Assembly (NCBI RefSeq): GCF_000231385.2
Contig: NC_018515.1
Coordinates: forward strand, 3,678,501-3,742,500
Direction of reading: 5' to 3'
Origin: Desulfosporosinus meridiei DSM 13257
GTDB taxonomy: Bacteria > Bacillota > Desulfitobacteriia > Desulfitobacteriales > Desulfitobacteriaceae
DNA: 64,000 nt
The translations under genes were made by a program, and so were the position numbers. Each line of letters starts with the position of its first letter. Position 1 is the stretch's first letter. Shown here one piece after another: positions 17,271 through 27,000 of this stretch. The notes beneath the pieces were generated by a model. The model was not told the origin of the DNA and did no database searches. It was given only the letters and a program-made list of their open reading frames with translations.

Positions 17271-17999
17271 ATGGCTAAAACATCAGTTTTTTTGCAAAAG
17301 TTCCCACATACTATTTTAGCTGTCCTCGGCGGATGTTTTGGCATCTTTATTTGTTTAAGTGATCTATTTCTTCCAACTTCATTGCGTTTGAATTTGTTTG
17401 TATTGCTCACTGTCATCCTTATTATAACAGGACTGTTCCTAGGTTTAATACTTAAAAAGCTATTTTTTAATGCCTACCGAGACACTCTTACCGGATTAGG
17501 AAACAGGGGTATGTTTTATCATAGCCTTAAGAAAGAAGTGAATCGAATAAAAGGTAATGGCTTATGCCTAGCGATGCTGGATCTGGATAATTTCAAACAA
17601 ATAAACGATACCTATGGTCACATTGCCGGAGATATTGTACTTAAGCAACTGGCTAAATTATTAGAACAAAATATCCGCAAATCAGATACCGTGGTTAGAT
17701 GGGGTGGTGAGGAGTTTGCAATACTAATGCCGAATACTAATCTGCCAGGGGCATACGCTTTATTGGAAAGAATAAGGACAATTATTGAAGCACATAACTT
17801 TGGCTCTGAGATAAACTCCAGACAAATTACCTTTAGCTCCGGTGTAGTCTCCTACTTAAATGTATCCAATCTATTGCAAACGAAGACCAATGAACTAAAT
17901 CCCTTAGACCTTTTTGTTAACTTGGCTGACAAGGCTTTATATAAAGCTAAGGACTCAAAAAATACTGTCGTTACATGGAATGAGGAGCTTTGTGCGTAG
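17271..17999 (+). CDS. Membrane diguanylate cyclase (GGDEF)
   Basis: A 242-residue protein: two transmembrane helices (about residues 10-60) with no obvious sensor domain, then a GGDEF domain (about 70-235). It contains DTLTGLGNR, DLDNFKQINDTYGH, and the active-site loop RWGGEEF. RKSD lies just before it and fits the RxxD product-inhibition site. It should make c-di-GMP at the membrane. I chose the ATG at 17271 because AAGGAAGG lies ahead of it; a 21-codon upstream extension lacks a ribosome site. It stands alone. Confidence 0.88.
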   Translation: MAKTSVFLQKFPHTILAVLGGCFGIFICLSDLFLPTSLRLNLFVLLTVILIITGLFLGLILKKLFFNAYRDTLTGLGNRGMFYHSLKKEVNRIKGNGLCLAMLDLDNFKQINDTYGHIAGDIVLKQLAKLLEQNIRKSDTVVRWGGEEFAILMPNTNLPGAYALLERIRTIIEAHNFGSEINSRQITFSSGVVSYLNVSNLLQTKTNELNPLDLFVNLADKALYKAKDSKNTVVTWNEELCA

Positions 18000-18025
18000 A
18001 TAATTCTTTATGTTAATAGAGGGAC

Positions 18026-18088
18026 TTTTAATCAAATTTTAATTTTAAGCAAATTTCCCTTGAAGTTTTTCGGGTTAGAATTTAGACA
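18026..18088 (+). promoter_or_regulatory. Direct-repeat element shared by both DUF4342 genes (copy 1)
   Basis: TTTTAAT at 18026-18032 and 18037-18043 repeat at an 11-bp step, followed by GCAAATT, CTTGAAGTTTTT and GGTTA. The same order and spacing recur at 30648-30699 before the DUF4342 paralog. Repeats one helical turn apart are typical OmpR/PhoB-family sites. Confidence 0.6.
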
Positions 18089-18120
18089 TACTCAATCCAA
18101 AAACCAAGGGGGAATTTATT

Positions 18121-18651
18121 ATGACAACCTTAGAACAAGTAGAAAAGCTATGCGCAATGGCTAAAATCAGCTACGAAGAGGCTAAAGCAGCCTTAGATGC
18201 AACAAACGGCGATTTACTGGAAGCTATTATCTATCTGGAGAAACAAGGAAAGATAACCGCACCAACAGGAGAAGGTTTTTACAGTAGTGAAAAGAAACAG
18301 TATCATGATTATGATGCTCATCATGCTCATCATCACTGTCACGATGGAAAACACTTTATTTCTGGGCTAAAGAAAATCGGCGGCTTTTGCCTGAAAATGA
18401 TCCGCAAGGGCAATACAAATTCTTTTGAAGTACTTAAGGGAGAGGAAATCAAAGCCTCTTTTCCAGTAATTGTACTTGCACTGCTTTTGGTCTTTGCCTT
18501 CTGGGTCACCATTCCACTGATAGTGATCGGATTATTCTTTGGTCTGCGTTATCGGTTTAACGGGCCTGATCTTAGGCATAACCCGGTCAATGACGCAATG
18601 AACAGTGCAGCTGATGCAGCAGAAAACCTCAAAAAGTCCATAGAAATTTAA
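18121..18651 (+). CDS. DUF4342 protein with UBA-like N terminus (paralog 1)
   Basis: A 176-residue protein. Residues 1-45 (TLEQVEKL...SYEEAKAALDATNGDLLEAIIYLEK) form a UBA/EF-Ts-like three-helix module. A His-rich linker (HHAHHHCH, about 63-72) may bind metal. A conserved basic/hydrophobic segment with one or two membrane helices (about 115-145) leads to NSAADAAENLKKS at the end. It is about two-thirds identical to the protein at 30758, which is encoded with a two-component system. Both share the same upstream element, so they are probably co-regulated. The molecular function is not known. The His-rich insert is absent from the paralog. Confidence 0.75.
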   Translation: MTTLEQVEKLCAMAKISYEEAKAALDATNGDLLEAIIYLEKQGKITAPTGEGFYSSEKKQYHDYDAHHAHHHCHDGKHFISGLKKIGGFCLKMIRKGNTNSFEVLKGEEIKASFPVIVLALLLVFAFWVTIPLIVIGLFFGLRYRFNGPDLRHNPVNDAMNSAADAAENLKKSIEI

Positions 18652-18671
18652 GAAACTCCTTTATTCTGAAC

Positions 18672-18713
18672 TCAAAGGATGCTGGCGAGAAGTCGTCTGC
18701 ATCCTTTTCTTTT
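18672..18713 (+). terminator. Terminator of DUF4342 gene 1
   Basis: AAAGGATGC (18674-18682) pairs with GCATCCTTT (18699-18707), followed by TCTTTT. Confidence 0.8.
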
Positions 18714-18817
18714 ATGGATATTACTGCAAATCCGACGGCTGCCAATCGAAGCCTGCTCCTTGGCACTTGCATAAACAGTAAATAATAACTTACAATGTCT
18801 TATAGGAGTTGATATAG

Positions 18818-19705
18818 TTGATCAAGTTTTACAACCGGAAAAATAAATCCTACGAAATCGAGCAGGTGGCTGGAGAAAAGGTTTTAAACTGGACCTACTC
18901 TTCCCCACTGGGTATGAGTCTCTTAGAAGCTGTCATCAAGAAAAAAATGTGTTCAAGCCTCTATGGTTGGTATCTGGACAGAAGAATAAGCAAGAATAAA
19001 ATAAATCCTTTTATTGAAAAGTTTAATATTGATATGTCTATTACCGAAAAAAATTCTCAGGATTATTTGTCCTTTAACGATTTCTTCTATCGAAAATTGA
19101 AGCCTACCGCACGTGAAGTCGATTCTGATCGGAATTCACTGGTTTCTTTGGGAGATGGGAAGCTTTTTGCCTATGAGAATATAGATTTAGAAAGACTTGT
19201 TCAGGTCAAGGGGCTCACCTACAGCCTTAAGGAGCTCATTAAAAACCCTCAAGTTGCTGAAAAATATCAGAAGGGCACCTGCTTGATTTTAAGGCTCTGC
19301 CCGACAGATTATCATCGTTATCATTTTATTGATAGTGGAACCTGTGAGGATACCAAGAAAATAAACGGAGCTTACTACTCAGTAAATCCGGTTGCTCTGC
19401 GAAAGGTTAAAAAACTCTTTTGTGAAAACAAAAGGGAATGGAGTACTTTCCATTCGGATCACTTTGGTGATGTCTTATATGTTGAAGTAGGGGCGACCTG
19501 TGTCGGATCAATCATTCAAACTTATATCCCTCATAAGCCCCTGAAGCGCGGAGATGAAAAGGGCTATTTCAAATTTGGCGGATCGACAGTGATTTTATTC
19601 TTCCAGCCTAATAAAGTAAAAATTGACGAAGACATAGTTGAACAAACAAAGCTCGGGTATGAAAGCTATGTGTTGCTTGGTGAAAGGATTGGCACAAAGA
19701 TTTGA
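18818..19705 (+). CDS. psd: Phosphatidylserine decarboxylase
   Basis: A 295-residue enzyme that converts phosphatidylserine to phosphatidylethanolamine at the membrane. The catalytic features are present: [11 protein letters not shown] (about residues 157-167, with the conserved His), the [21 protein letters not shown] region, and [10 protein letters not shown], in which Gly-Ser is cut to form the pyruvoyl group. The start is a TTG behind AGGAG; no better ATG is near. No pssA is adjacent. A hairpin terminator follows. Confidence 0.93.
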   Translation: MIKFYNRKNKSYEIEQVAGEKVLNWTYSSPLGMSLLEAVIKKKMCSSLYGWYLDRRISKNKINPFIEKFNIDMSITEKNSQDYLSFNDFFYRKLKPTAREVDSDRNSLVSLGDGKLFAYENIDLERLVQVKGLTYSLKELIKNPQVAEKYQKGTCLILRLCPTDYHRYHFIDSGTCEDTKKINGAYYSVNPVALRKVKKLFCENKREWSTFHSDHFGDVLYVEVGATCVGSIIQTYIPHKPLKRGDEKGYFKFGGSTVILFFQPNKVKIDEDIVEQTKLGYESYVLLGERIGTKI

Positions 19706-19757
19706 TAGACTAAATCCCCTTAAGAAGTCCATAAGTCTACTTAAATAAGAGTTTCCA

Positions 19758-19806
19758 AAAGGGGCAGTCTTAATAGAATGATATTCTATTCAAGGCTGCT
19801 CTTTAT
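19758..19806 (+). terminator. Terminator after psd
   Basis: An imperfect long hairpin: ATAGAAT with ATTCTAT around a GAT loop, extended outward by AAGG..GGCAG-CTT with AAG-CTGCTCTTT. Confidence 0.6.
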
Positions 19807-19913
19807 CTTCTGCCAAATTACAAATTCATAAGTTTAGACTTTATCTTCGCTAAAACTTCAGCTTAGTTCTATCCTAATACAAAGAATTCAGATTGAAAGA
19901 ATGGCAAATTATC

Positions 19914-19967
19914 TTGACAATAATTTGCAGATGTATTATTGTATTAAGAAGTTAATACAATAATACA
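19914..19967 (+). promoter_or_regulatory. Promoter with a 16-bp-arm operator for the YtrA-type operon
   Basis: TTGACA (19914-19919), 17 nt and TATTGT (19937-19942) make the promoter. TGTATTATTGTATTAA (19932-19947) and TTAATACAATAATACA (19952-19967) form a perfect inverted repeat around a 4-nt spacer, covering the -10 and reaching the ribosome site. Repressor binding here would fully block the operon. Confidence 0.85.
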
Positions 19968-19979
19968 GAGGTGATATTG

Positions 19980-20351
19980 ATGCCCTGGGAATTAAAAAAT
20001 GACAGACCTATTTATACCCAGCTAATTGAACAAATTGAGCTAATGATTTTTTCCGGTGTATACCCCCCGGGGTCTAAACTGCCTTCAGTACGGGATATGG
20101 CTCAAGAAGCAGCAGTAAATCCCAATACCATGCAAAGGGCTTTGGCGAAATTGGAGGACGATGGCCTCATCATTACTCACCGCACAAGCGGCCGATCGAT
20201 TACGGAGGATGCACAGATGATTGAAAAGGCGAAAACTAAATTGGCTCAAGAGCAAATCTCGCACTTCTTAGAAAAAATGCAGTTGATGGGTTTCGAACAA
20301 AAGGAGATCTTAACTATTATCGATGACATGGTAAAGGAGATGAAGAAATGA
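19980..20351 (+). CDS. GntR family regulator, YtrA type
   Basis: A 123-residue repressor: GntR winged helix (RPIYTQLIEQIELMIFSG, then LPSVRDMAQEAAVNPNTMQRALAKLEDDG) with only a short C-terminal dimerisation tail, the YtrA subfamily layout. Members repress adjacent ABC transporters. The ATG at 19980 follows AGAGGTGA; an in-frame GTG three codons earlier overlaps that site and is unlikely. It overlaps the next gene by 4 nt. A very long palindrome lies in its own promoter. Confidence 0.92.
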   Translation: MPWELKNDRPIYTQLIEQIELMIFSGVYPPGSKLPSVRDMAQEAAVNPNTMQRALAKLEDDGLIITHRTSGRSITEDAQMIEKAKTKLAQEQISHFLEKMQLMGFEQKEILTIIDDMVKEMKK

Positions 20352-21046
20352 GTGCAATTTTAGAATGCAGCGGCCTAACTAAACAATTTGGCAAGAAAGA
20401 AGCATTATCTGGGGTTAATATAAAGGTCGAACGCGGACAAATTGTTGGGCTTCTGGGACCAAACGGCAGCGGTAAAAGTACCCTCATCAAACTTGCCAAT
20501 GAACTCCTAACCCCCACCAGTGGTACAATTCTTATTGGAGGCAAAAAACCGGGGGTAGATACTAAGAAAATCGTATCCTACCTTCCGGAAAGGACTTATT
20601 TGAATGATTGGATGCGTGTAAACCAACTCATTGAGATGTTCTCCGATTTCTATGAAAATTTTAACCCTGAGAAGGCTTACGATATGTTAAAAAGTCTTAA
20701 GATCAATCCTGATGACCGGCTAAAAACCATGTCCAAAGGTACGAAGGAAAAAGTACAGTTAATTCTGGTTATGAGCCGCGAAGCAGAACTTTATCTATTA
20801 GATGAACCTATAGGCGGAGTTGACCCGGCAGCCAGAGATTATATTCTTCAAACAATACTTCGCAATTACAATGAAAAAGCAACAGTGGTTATCTCTACCC
20901 ACCTGATTTCAGATATCGAGAATATCTTGGATTATGTGATTTTTATAAATCAAGGGCAAGTAGTTTTGACCTCTTCTGTAGATGATATTCGAGATGAAAA
21001 AGGAAAATCTGTGGACAGTTTATTCAGGGAGGTGTTCAAATGTTAG
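20348..21046 (+). CDS. ABC transporter ATP-binding protein
   Basis: A 232-residue ATPase: Walker A GPNGSGKST (about residues 35-43), signature region MSKGTKEKVQL (LSGGQ replaced by MSKGT), Walker B LYLLDEPIGGVD, and the switch His in STHLIS. The MSKGTKEK signature is typical of YtrB/BcrA-like exporters. It overlaps the regulator (ATGA) and the permease (7 nt), so it is part of a three-gene operon. The substrate is unknown; members often answer cell-wall antibiotics. Confidence 0.92.
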   Translation: MSAILECSGLTKQFGKKEALSGVNIKVERGQIVGLLGPNGSGKSTLIKLANELLTPTSGTILIGGKKPGVDTKKIVSYLPERTYLNDWMRVNQLIEMFSDFYENFNPEKAYDMLKSLKINPDDRLKTMSKGTKEKVQLILVMSREAELYLLDEPIGGVDPAARDYILQTILRNYNEKATVVISTHLISDIENILDYVIFINQGQVVLTSSVDDIRDEKGKSVDSLFREVFKC

Positions 21047-21840
21047 GCAAGCTTATGAAGTATGAAATTAAGGCCACAGGAAGAATATTCTTCCCCCTAT
21101 TTCTTGCTCTGCTAATTTTTGCAACTATCACCAGGTTGCTATCCTCAATCGGCCCAGAGGCATGGGATACCCCCGCAGTGATAAGCATGGTCATCTATGG
21201 CATTATCATGGTAGGAATGTTTGTAATGACCCTTCTCATGATGATTCAGCGTTTTTATAAAAATCTGCTTTCTGATGAAGGCTATTTAATGCTTACACTA
21301 CCTGTAAAGCCCTGGCAGCACATTGTCAGTAAACTTCTGGTGTCAATGCTGTGGATAGTAGCCAGTATATTTACGGCCTTTATTTCGAGTTTGGTTATCG
21401 CTCTTAAAAAAGGAGATCTCACAAAAGGTATCACAGAGTTTACGGCACTTTATCACCGTGCTGTTCAAGAATTGGGTTCATCCGTCTATATTTGGTCTTT
21501 CGAGATTATTATAATGCTTCTTATTAGCTTAGCTTCAGGTATTTTAGTTATCTATGCCTCAATCGCTCTCGGACACCTCTTCAATCGACATAAAATGTTG
21601 GCTACATTTGGAGCTTTCATTGTCCTGAGTACCCTTACCCAGATCTTTTTCACATTCCTCGGCATGGTTCCAGGAGCCACTTATTTATCCAATCTTCATA
21701 TCTCAGCCAATGATATCCTAGGCATGCAACGAATCGCTCATCTGGCAATGGTTGGTGGAATCATTTTCAACGCTCTTCTCTGCTCAGCCTACCTTGCTAT
21801 AACCAATTTCATTTTAAGTAAACGACTTAATTTGGAATAG
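21040..21840 (+). CDS. ABC transporter permease
   Basis: A 266-residue membrane protein with about six helices (near residues 15-35, 48-72, 100-122, 150-176, 185-212, 235-258). It pairs with the preceding ATPase as a small exporter or two-component efflux system controlled by the YtrA-like repressor. No substrate motif is visible. Confidence 0.85.
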   Translation: MLGKLMKYEIKATGRIFFPLFLALLIFATITRLLSSIGPEAWDTPAVISMVIYGIIMVGMFVMTLLMMIQRFYKNLLSDEGYLMLTLPVKPWQHIVSKLLVSMLWIVASIFTAFISSLVIALKKGDLTKGITEFTALYHRAVQELGSSVYIWSFEIIIMLLISLASGILVIYASIALGHLFNRHKMLATFGAFIVLSTLTQIFFTFLGMVPGATYLSNLHISANDILGMQRIAHLAMVGGIIFNALLCSAYLAITNFILSKRLNLE

Positions 21841-21925
21841 TCTAGACTCTGCATCCCTGAACTTATGTTGAACCCAAAGAATTGGGAATTAGACCTTAAA
21901 TTAACTAATATCCTATCCCTATATG

Positions 21926-21975
21926 AAAATGGTCAGGATTTTTTCAACAATCATCCTGACCATTTTCTTTTTATT
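21926..21975 (+). terminator. Terminator of the YtrA-type operon
   Basis: AAAATGGTCAGGAT and ATCCTGACCATTTT form a 14-bp perfect stem followed by CTTTTT. Confidence 0.9.
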
Positions 21976-22124
21976 AATAGCTGTCGGTTACATTGATCAC
22001 AGACTGGCTCTTCTTGCAATATTTCCTTGTTAATGAATGTCAAATTGGTGAATACTACATTTACTTAAATTTTGACTTATTGATGAAACATAACTTAACT
22101 ACTACCCAAAAGAGAGGTGCTATT

Positions 22125-22427
22125 ATGAAATACTATAATGATTTAGAAAGTGAATCCCATCTACAAAAGAAAGCCGCTGATGTTTTAGCAGGTACAAAAT
22201 TCGATGATCTTTTTCCATCAGAATTTATGAAACAGTATACGGAATTTAAATCAATCGAAGAATTATTAGCCTCCGGTGGATTTGTGATTAATTCTGAAGA
22301 AGATTATGATTCTATTCCTGATAAGGAAATTGATGCCCATATAGCCAAGACTACTCAATTTAAATCTTGGAGAGAAATGCTTACTAATGCCATACAAGCT
22401 GCAGCTCTAATAAAAATCAGTAATTAA
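22125..22427 (+). CDS. Hypothetical protein, 100 residues
   Basis: Acidic, soluble protein starting MKYYNDLESESHLQ after AGAGAGGTG. I do not recognise a family. It has predicted helices and no membrane segment or signal peptide. The open frame extends 44 codons upstream, but only the ATG at 22125 has a ribosome site. Its stop directly abuts the stop of the opposite-strand gene at 22428. Confidence 0.6.
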   Translation: MKYYNDLESESHLQKKAADVLAGTKFDDLFPSEFMKQYTEFKSIEELLASGGFVINSEEDYDSIPDKEIDAHIAKTTQFKSWREMLTNAIQAAALIKISN

Positions 22428-22895
22428 TCACTCTCGAAGTTGCTCCAACATTTCAATATGCTTAGCTTTATTTTCAATAATATCTGTTAGTATTCGATAA
22501 GTATTGGTGCGAACATCATCACCGGTTTTGACAAATCGCCCCTGAATATCTAGAAATAAGGAATAAACAGCTTTCTCCATTTCCAGAGAAAAGTTCAGCA
22601 ACTCTCGTGCATTCCTAACATTTTCAGTATTAATACGATTATTAAAGTCATTAATCAAGAAAGAAATCTTGTCATAAATTGAAAAATCTATTTCTTCAAA
22701 ATCCCTATCATTGACTAAGTTTAATAATGTTTCGTAATACTCTATTGTCTTGTTAACCTCTTTGTTTAAAACCTTCGTTAATATTTTAATTGATAAGATA
22801 TCCCCCTTGTCCTGGCCTATCTTTTGATAAACAACTCTTCGGCGAACTGCAATATTCACTGCTTTTTCAATGATGTCTGCTACGTTGTATGCCAT
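22428..22895 (-). CDS. Hypothetical all-helical protein
   Basis: A 155-residue protein of unknown family, predicted all-alpha. Spacing of acidic residues and the C-terminal ENKAKHIEMLEQL recall ferritin-like/rubrerythrin four-helix bundles, but the complete set of metal ligands is not evident. It lies 29 nt downstream of the HD-GYP response regulator and on the same strand, so it is probably the last gene of that signalling operon and could be an output or accessory protein. Confidence 0.6.
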   Translation of the reverse strand: MAYNVADIIEKAVNIAVRRRVVYQKIGQDKGDILSIKILTKVLNKEVNKTIEYYETLLNLVNDRDFEEIDFSIYDKISFLINDFNNRINTENVRNARELLNFSLEMEKAVYSLFLDIQGRFVKTGDDVRTNTYRILTDIIENKAKHIEMLEQLRE

Positions 22896-22924
22896 AATTT
22901 AACTCATCCACCTTATGTTTATCG

Positions 22925-24001
22925 TCAGGACAAATATTTCTCCCTGATCTCAATAAATCTTGCTTCTTTTCTAAGAAAAGCATCCACAATATCCGGGTCA
23001 AAATGTGTTCCTCTGCTCTCCAGAATAATCTCTCTCGCTTCATCATGGGTAAAGGCATTTTTATAGACTCTCTTACTTATCAAGGCATCATACACATCAC
23101 TGACTGCCATTAGTCTACCTGAAATCGGAATTTCCACTCCGGCTAAGCCCCTGGGATATCCAGATCCATCCCATTTTTCATGGTGTGTTAGCGCAATTTC
23201 TTTGGCTAGGGTCAGGAAGGAATCCTCACCTAATTCTTTAATTCCAACCATTAGTGACTCCCCCCCATAAATTGTGTGTTTCTTCATCTCTTCGAATTCT
23301 TCCTCGGTTAAACGTCCCGGTTTCAAGAGAATGCTGTCCCGAACACCCACTTTACCAATGTCATGTAAGGGGGCTGATTGATATAAGAGTTCAATATAGT
23401 CGTTGGTTAGAATCCCTTGATATTTGTCGATACCCTGCAGTTCTAAGGCCAATTCTTTGATGTATCCTTGAGTTCTTTTGATATGTTCCCCAGTTTCCGG
23501 ATCCCTAGTCTCTGCTACTGCAGCAAGACAGTATATAGCGGCAGAGTTTGTTCTTTCGAGGAGTTTCGTTCTTTCCTTAACCTTTTCTTCTAAATACTGA
23601 TTCTGATTTTCCAGCAGCAATCGGGCCTCTTCAATTTTTAGTTGGGTTCTAACTCGTGCTTTTACTTCCACAATTTCAAAGGGCTTAGTTACATAATCTA
23701 CCGCCCCTAATAAAAATCCTTTGGTCTTTGAATCACTATCGGTAATTGCTGAGAGCAAAATGACAGGTATATTCTCCAAGTCAGCGGACCTCTTAATTGT
23801 CCTTAATACTTCATACCCATCCATCTCAGGCATCATAATATCGAGGAGAATTAAATCCGGTTTCTGCCCTTCTAGGAGTTCCACAGCCTCTACCCCGTTA
23901 ATGGCAATAATCAATTCATAATCCTCTTGGAGTGCTTCAACCAGAATATCAATATTCATTTCCGTATCATCAACTATCATGATAGTCTTTTGTTTACTCA
24001 T
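22925..24001 (-). CDS. Response regulator with HD-GYP phosphodiesterase
   Basis: A 358-residue protein. A receiver domain (residues 5-125: DDTEMN, phospho-Asp in LILLDIMMPEMDG, Lys in VTKPF) is joined by a coiled linker to an HD-GYP domain (about 150-340). Catalytic HDIGKVG and HHEKWDGSGYP are intact. It should degrade c-di-GMP when phosphorylated. Its start overlaps the hybrid kinase gene by 8 nt, so the kinase at 27773 is the likely partner. Confidence 0.92.
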   Translation of the reverse strand: MSKQKTIMIVDDTEMNIDILVEALQEDYELIIAINGVEAVELLEGQKPDLILLDIMMPEMDGYEVLRTIKRSADLENIPVILLSAITDSDSKTKGFLLGAVDYVTKPFEIVEVKARVRTQLKIEEARLLLENQNQYLEEKVKERTKLLERTNSAAIYCLAAVAETRDPETGEHIKRTQGYIKELALELQGIDKYQGILTNDYIELLYQSAPLHDIGKVGVRDSILLKPGRLTEEEFEEMKKHTIYGGESLMVGIKELGEDSFLTLAKEIALTHHEKWDGSGYPRGLAGVEIPISGRLMAVSDVYDALISKRVYKNAFTHDEAREIILESRGTHFDPDIVDAFLRKEARFIEIREKYLS

Positions 24002-27000
24002 GACTCTGCTCCTTTATCAGGTTCAGTAATTCTTGAACCATAACCTTAGCCTCTTTATAGCGGTAGCGATTGACCAGTTTTTTTATCTCATTTATTTGTG
24101 TAATAAAGGGCAATTCTTGAGGATTAGAACCAAGCTCACTCATGATATCTTTTACTTCTTTAGCACGAGCTTTTTCCAAAGCCTCGGCCAGTTTAGATAA
24201 GGCATCATCAAGATCACAATGGGAACTTAGCCGATTTTTCTTGGGATCCTTGACCGAAATGATTCCGTTAATAGTCTCAATTAGTTCTAAGTTTAATTCG
24301 GAAAGTTCGTCAAGCTTTTGCGCCAAATCCTGTTCCTTGTAGGATTCATAGTCTTCTTCTAACTGAATGATAAAAGTGCTGAGCTTAATTGCCCCTATAT
24401 TTCCGCTGACACTCTTAAGACTGTGAATCAATCGCTTAGCATCTTCATATTGATGATTTATCATCATTGCCCTAAGATCTTCGGCTAGGTGGCTGTAGCT
24501 ATCCGAGTATTTCTTTAATAAGCCGGAATAGAATTCCTGTTTATTACCCAATCGACTAAGGGTTCTTTCATAATCTAATATTTCCATCCTTTGAGGAGCA
24601 TGGGTTCCAAAGCTTTTGCTATTCTTACTTACCAGCCACTTTTCAAGGGTCTCAAACAATAGTATTGGATCGATAGGCTTGGAAATGTAATCATTCATTC
24701 CTGCTTCAATGCTTTTTTCCCGATCCCCTCTAAGGGCATTGGCCGTCATAGCTATAATAGGTAATTCCTCGCTTGAATAGCTTTCCCTTAGAATCTCTGT
24801 AGCTCTATATCCATCCATAATAGGCATTTGCACATCCATTAGCAAAGCATCATATCTATTCCCATGTACATATTTAATAGCTTCCTGACCATTATCGGCA
24901 ATGCTGACATGGATACCTGCTTGTTCTAAAATATCCTTCGCAACTAGTTGATTAATTTCGTTATCTTCAACTAGCAATAAGCGTTTGCCCGCCAGCTTCT
25001 GTCGATGCTTTAATTGAACTTCTTCGTTTCGTATCCTATTCGCCTGACTCCACGCTCTCCCTTTTAAAGCATTCATGACTGCATCAAACATTAAGGATTG
25101 GTTAATAGGCTTTACCAAGAAATATTTGATTCCCAATTGATTTGCTTGAGCATAATAGCTTTCTCTTCCGGCGGCACTTACAAAAATTGTTTTTGGCAAA
25201 GTGATTTCGGTATTTGCTACTAACCTCTTATACATCTCTATTCCCGACAAATCAGGCAGATTATAATCTAATACAAGCAAATCAAAGTCTTTTTGATGCA
25301 TCAGTTCAATGGCTTCAAAGGGATTATTTAGGGCTGTGACCTCTAAGGAGAAAGAGCAAAGCATTCTTTCAAGGATTACCAAGGACGTTTTATTATGATC
25401 GACGACCAGCACTTTTTTTCCTCGTAAATCCGGATAGTCTGCAAAGTTTGGTTTTATTAGAGCCGAGTCCTTCTCAAATTGGAGAAGAACTTCAAAGCTG
25501 GTACCTTCTCCATAGACACTTTCGACCCAAATATCCCCCTTCATTAGTTCGACTAATTGTTTTGAAATAGTTAAACCAAGCCCAGTCCCACCATACTTTC
25601 TGGTTGTTGAACCATCTGCTTGGGTAAATGCTGTGAATAATTTTCCTATGTGCTCCTCTTTAATTCCAATCCCTGTATCGGTTACCCTAAAATGCAGCTT
25701 AACTTTGTCTTCGGTTTCTTCGAAAACTCTTACGGAAACATTGACCTCTCCCTGATCAGTAAATTTTATAGCGTTAGTGATTAAGTTTGACAAAATCTGT
25801 TCTAAGCGAAGTGGGTCACCAATCAACTCATCCGGTACTGCTTCTCCTCGGTCAAAATTTATGTCAATCCCTTTATTGGTTGCAGAAATTGTATATAGAT
25901 TTGATATATTCTCCAGAACTTTATCTAAATTAAACTGAATCATTTCTATTTCTAGTTTCCCGGCCTCAATTTTTGAGAAATCTAAAATATCATTGATGAT
26001 TCGTAGCAATGCTTTTGAAGCTTCTTCAGTTTTTAAAACATAACTTTTCTGAGTGTCCTTTAAATCCGATTGTCTTAATAAATGGGTCAGCCCCATAATA
26101 GCATTCATGGGTGTTCTAATTTCATGACTCATATTGGCAAGGAACTGACTTTTTGCCTGACTAGCTTCTTCCGCTTCTTCCATGGCAGCCTTTAGCTCTA
26201 CTTCTATCCTTTTTCTTTCCGTGATATTTTGCAGCACTCCTATGAACCTTTGTACGTTCCCCAACCCATCTCGTTCAATGACTTGTCCTATAAATGAAAA
26301 CCAGATATTCGGATCTTCTTTTAATCGCACCTCAGTATAAAAGTCTTCGCCTATCATTGGTAAGTTCTCTTCCCGAAACGGGGTAAAATTGGAAAGATCT
26401 TTATCATAAACATAATCCTCTAATTGTCCTTTAAACTGAACCCAATCACTCTCTTTGATGAGGCCTTGCTGATACCCAGGTGCATTAATTAAGTTTAGAA
26501 AAATTCCATTAACCACCAAAACATTATTGTTGCAATTTGAATCATAGAGCCCTATATGTGAGGCTTCCATGGCAATTCTAAATCTATCTTCTGAAACAGC
26601 TAAATTATTAGTGACCTCCGTTAAAGCTATAGTGCGGTCTTTTACCCGACACTCTAGTTCCACATTCAACCGTATTAACTCAGCTTCAGCACGCTGTCGT
26701 TCTTTAATCTCGTTGTTAAGGGCCTGAACATTTTTACGAATATTACTAGCCATTTCATCAATGGTATTGGCAAGAATCCCGATCTCATCTTTACTGGCTT
26801 TTAGATCATAGGGGATTTCGATAAGATTAGTACCATCAGAGTGCTGGATAATTTCGACCATACGAGTCAAGGGTTTTGTCATTACTGTTGTCATTTTATT
26901 AGCCGCAATGAAGATAAAGAGACAGGCTACCATTGCGCCTGCGATAATTAAGAATAATAAAAATCTCATTGCCTCCAAGGATTCACTGTGTTCTATTCCA

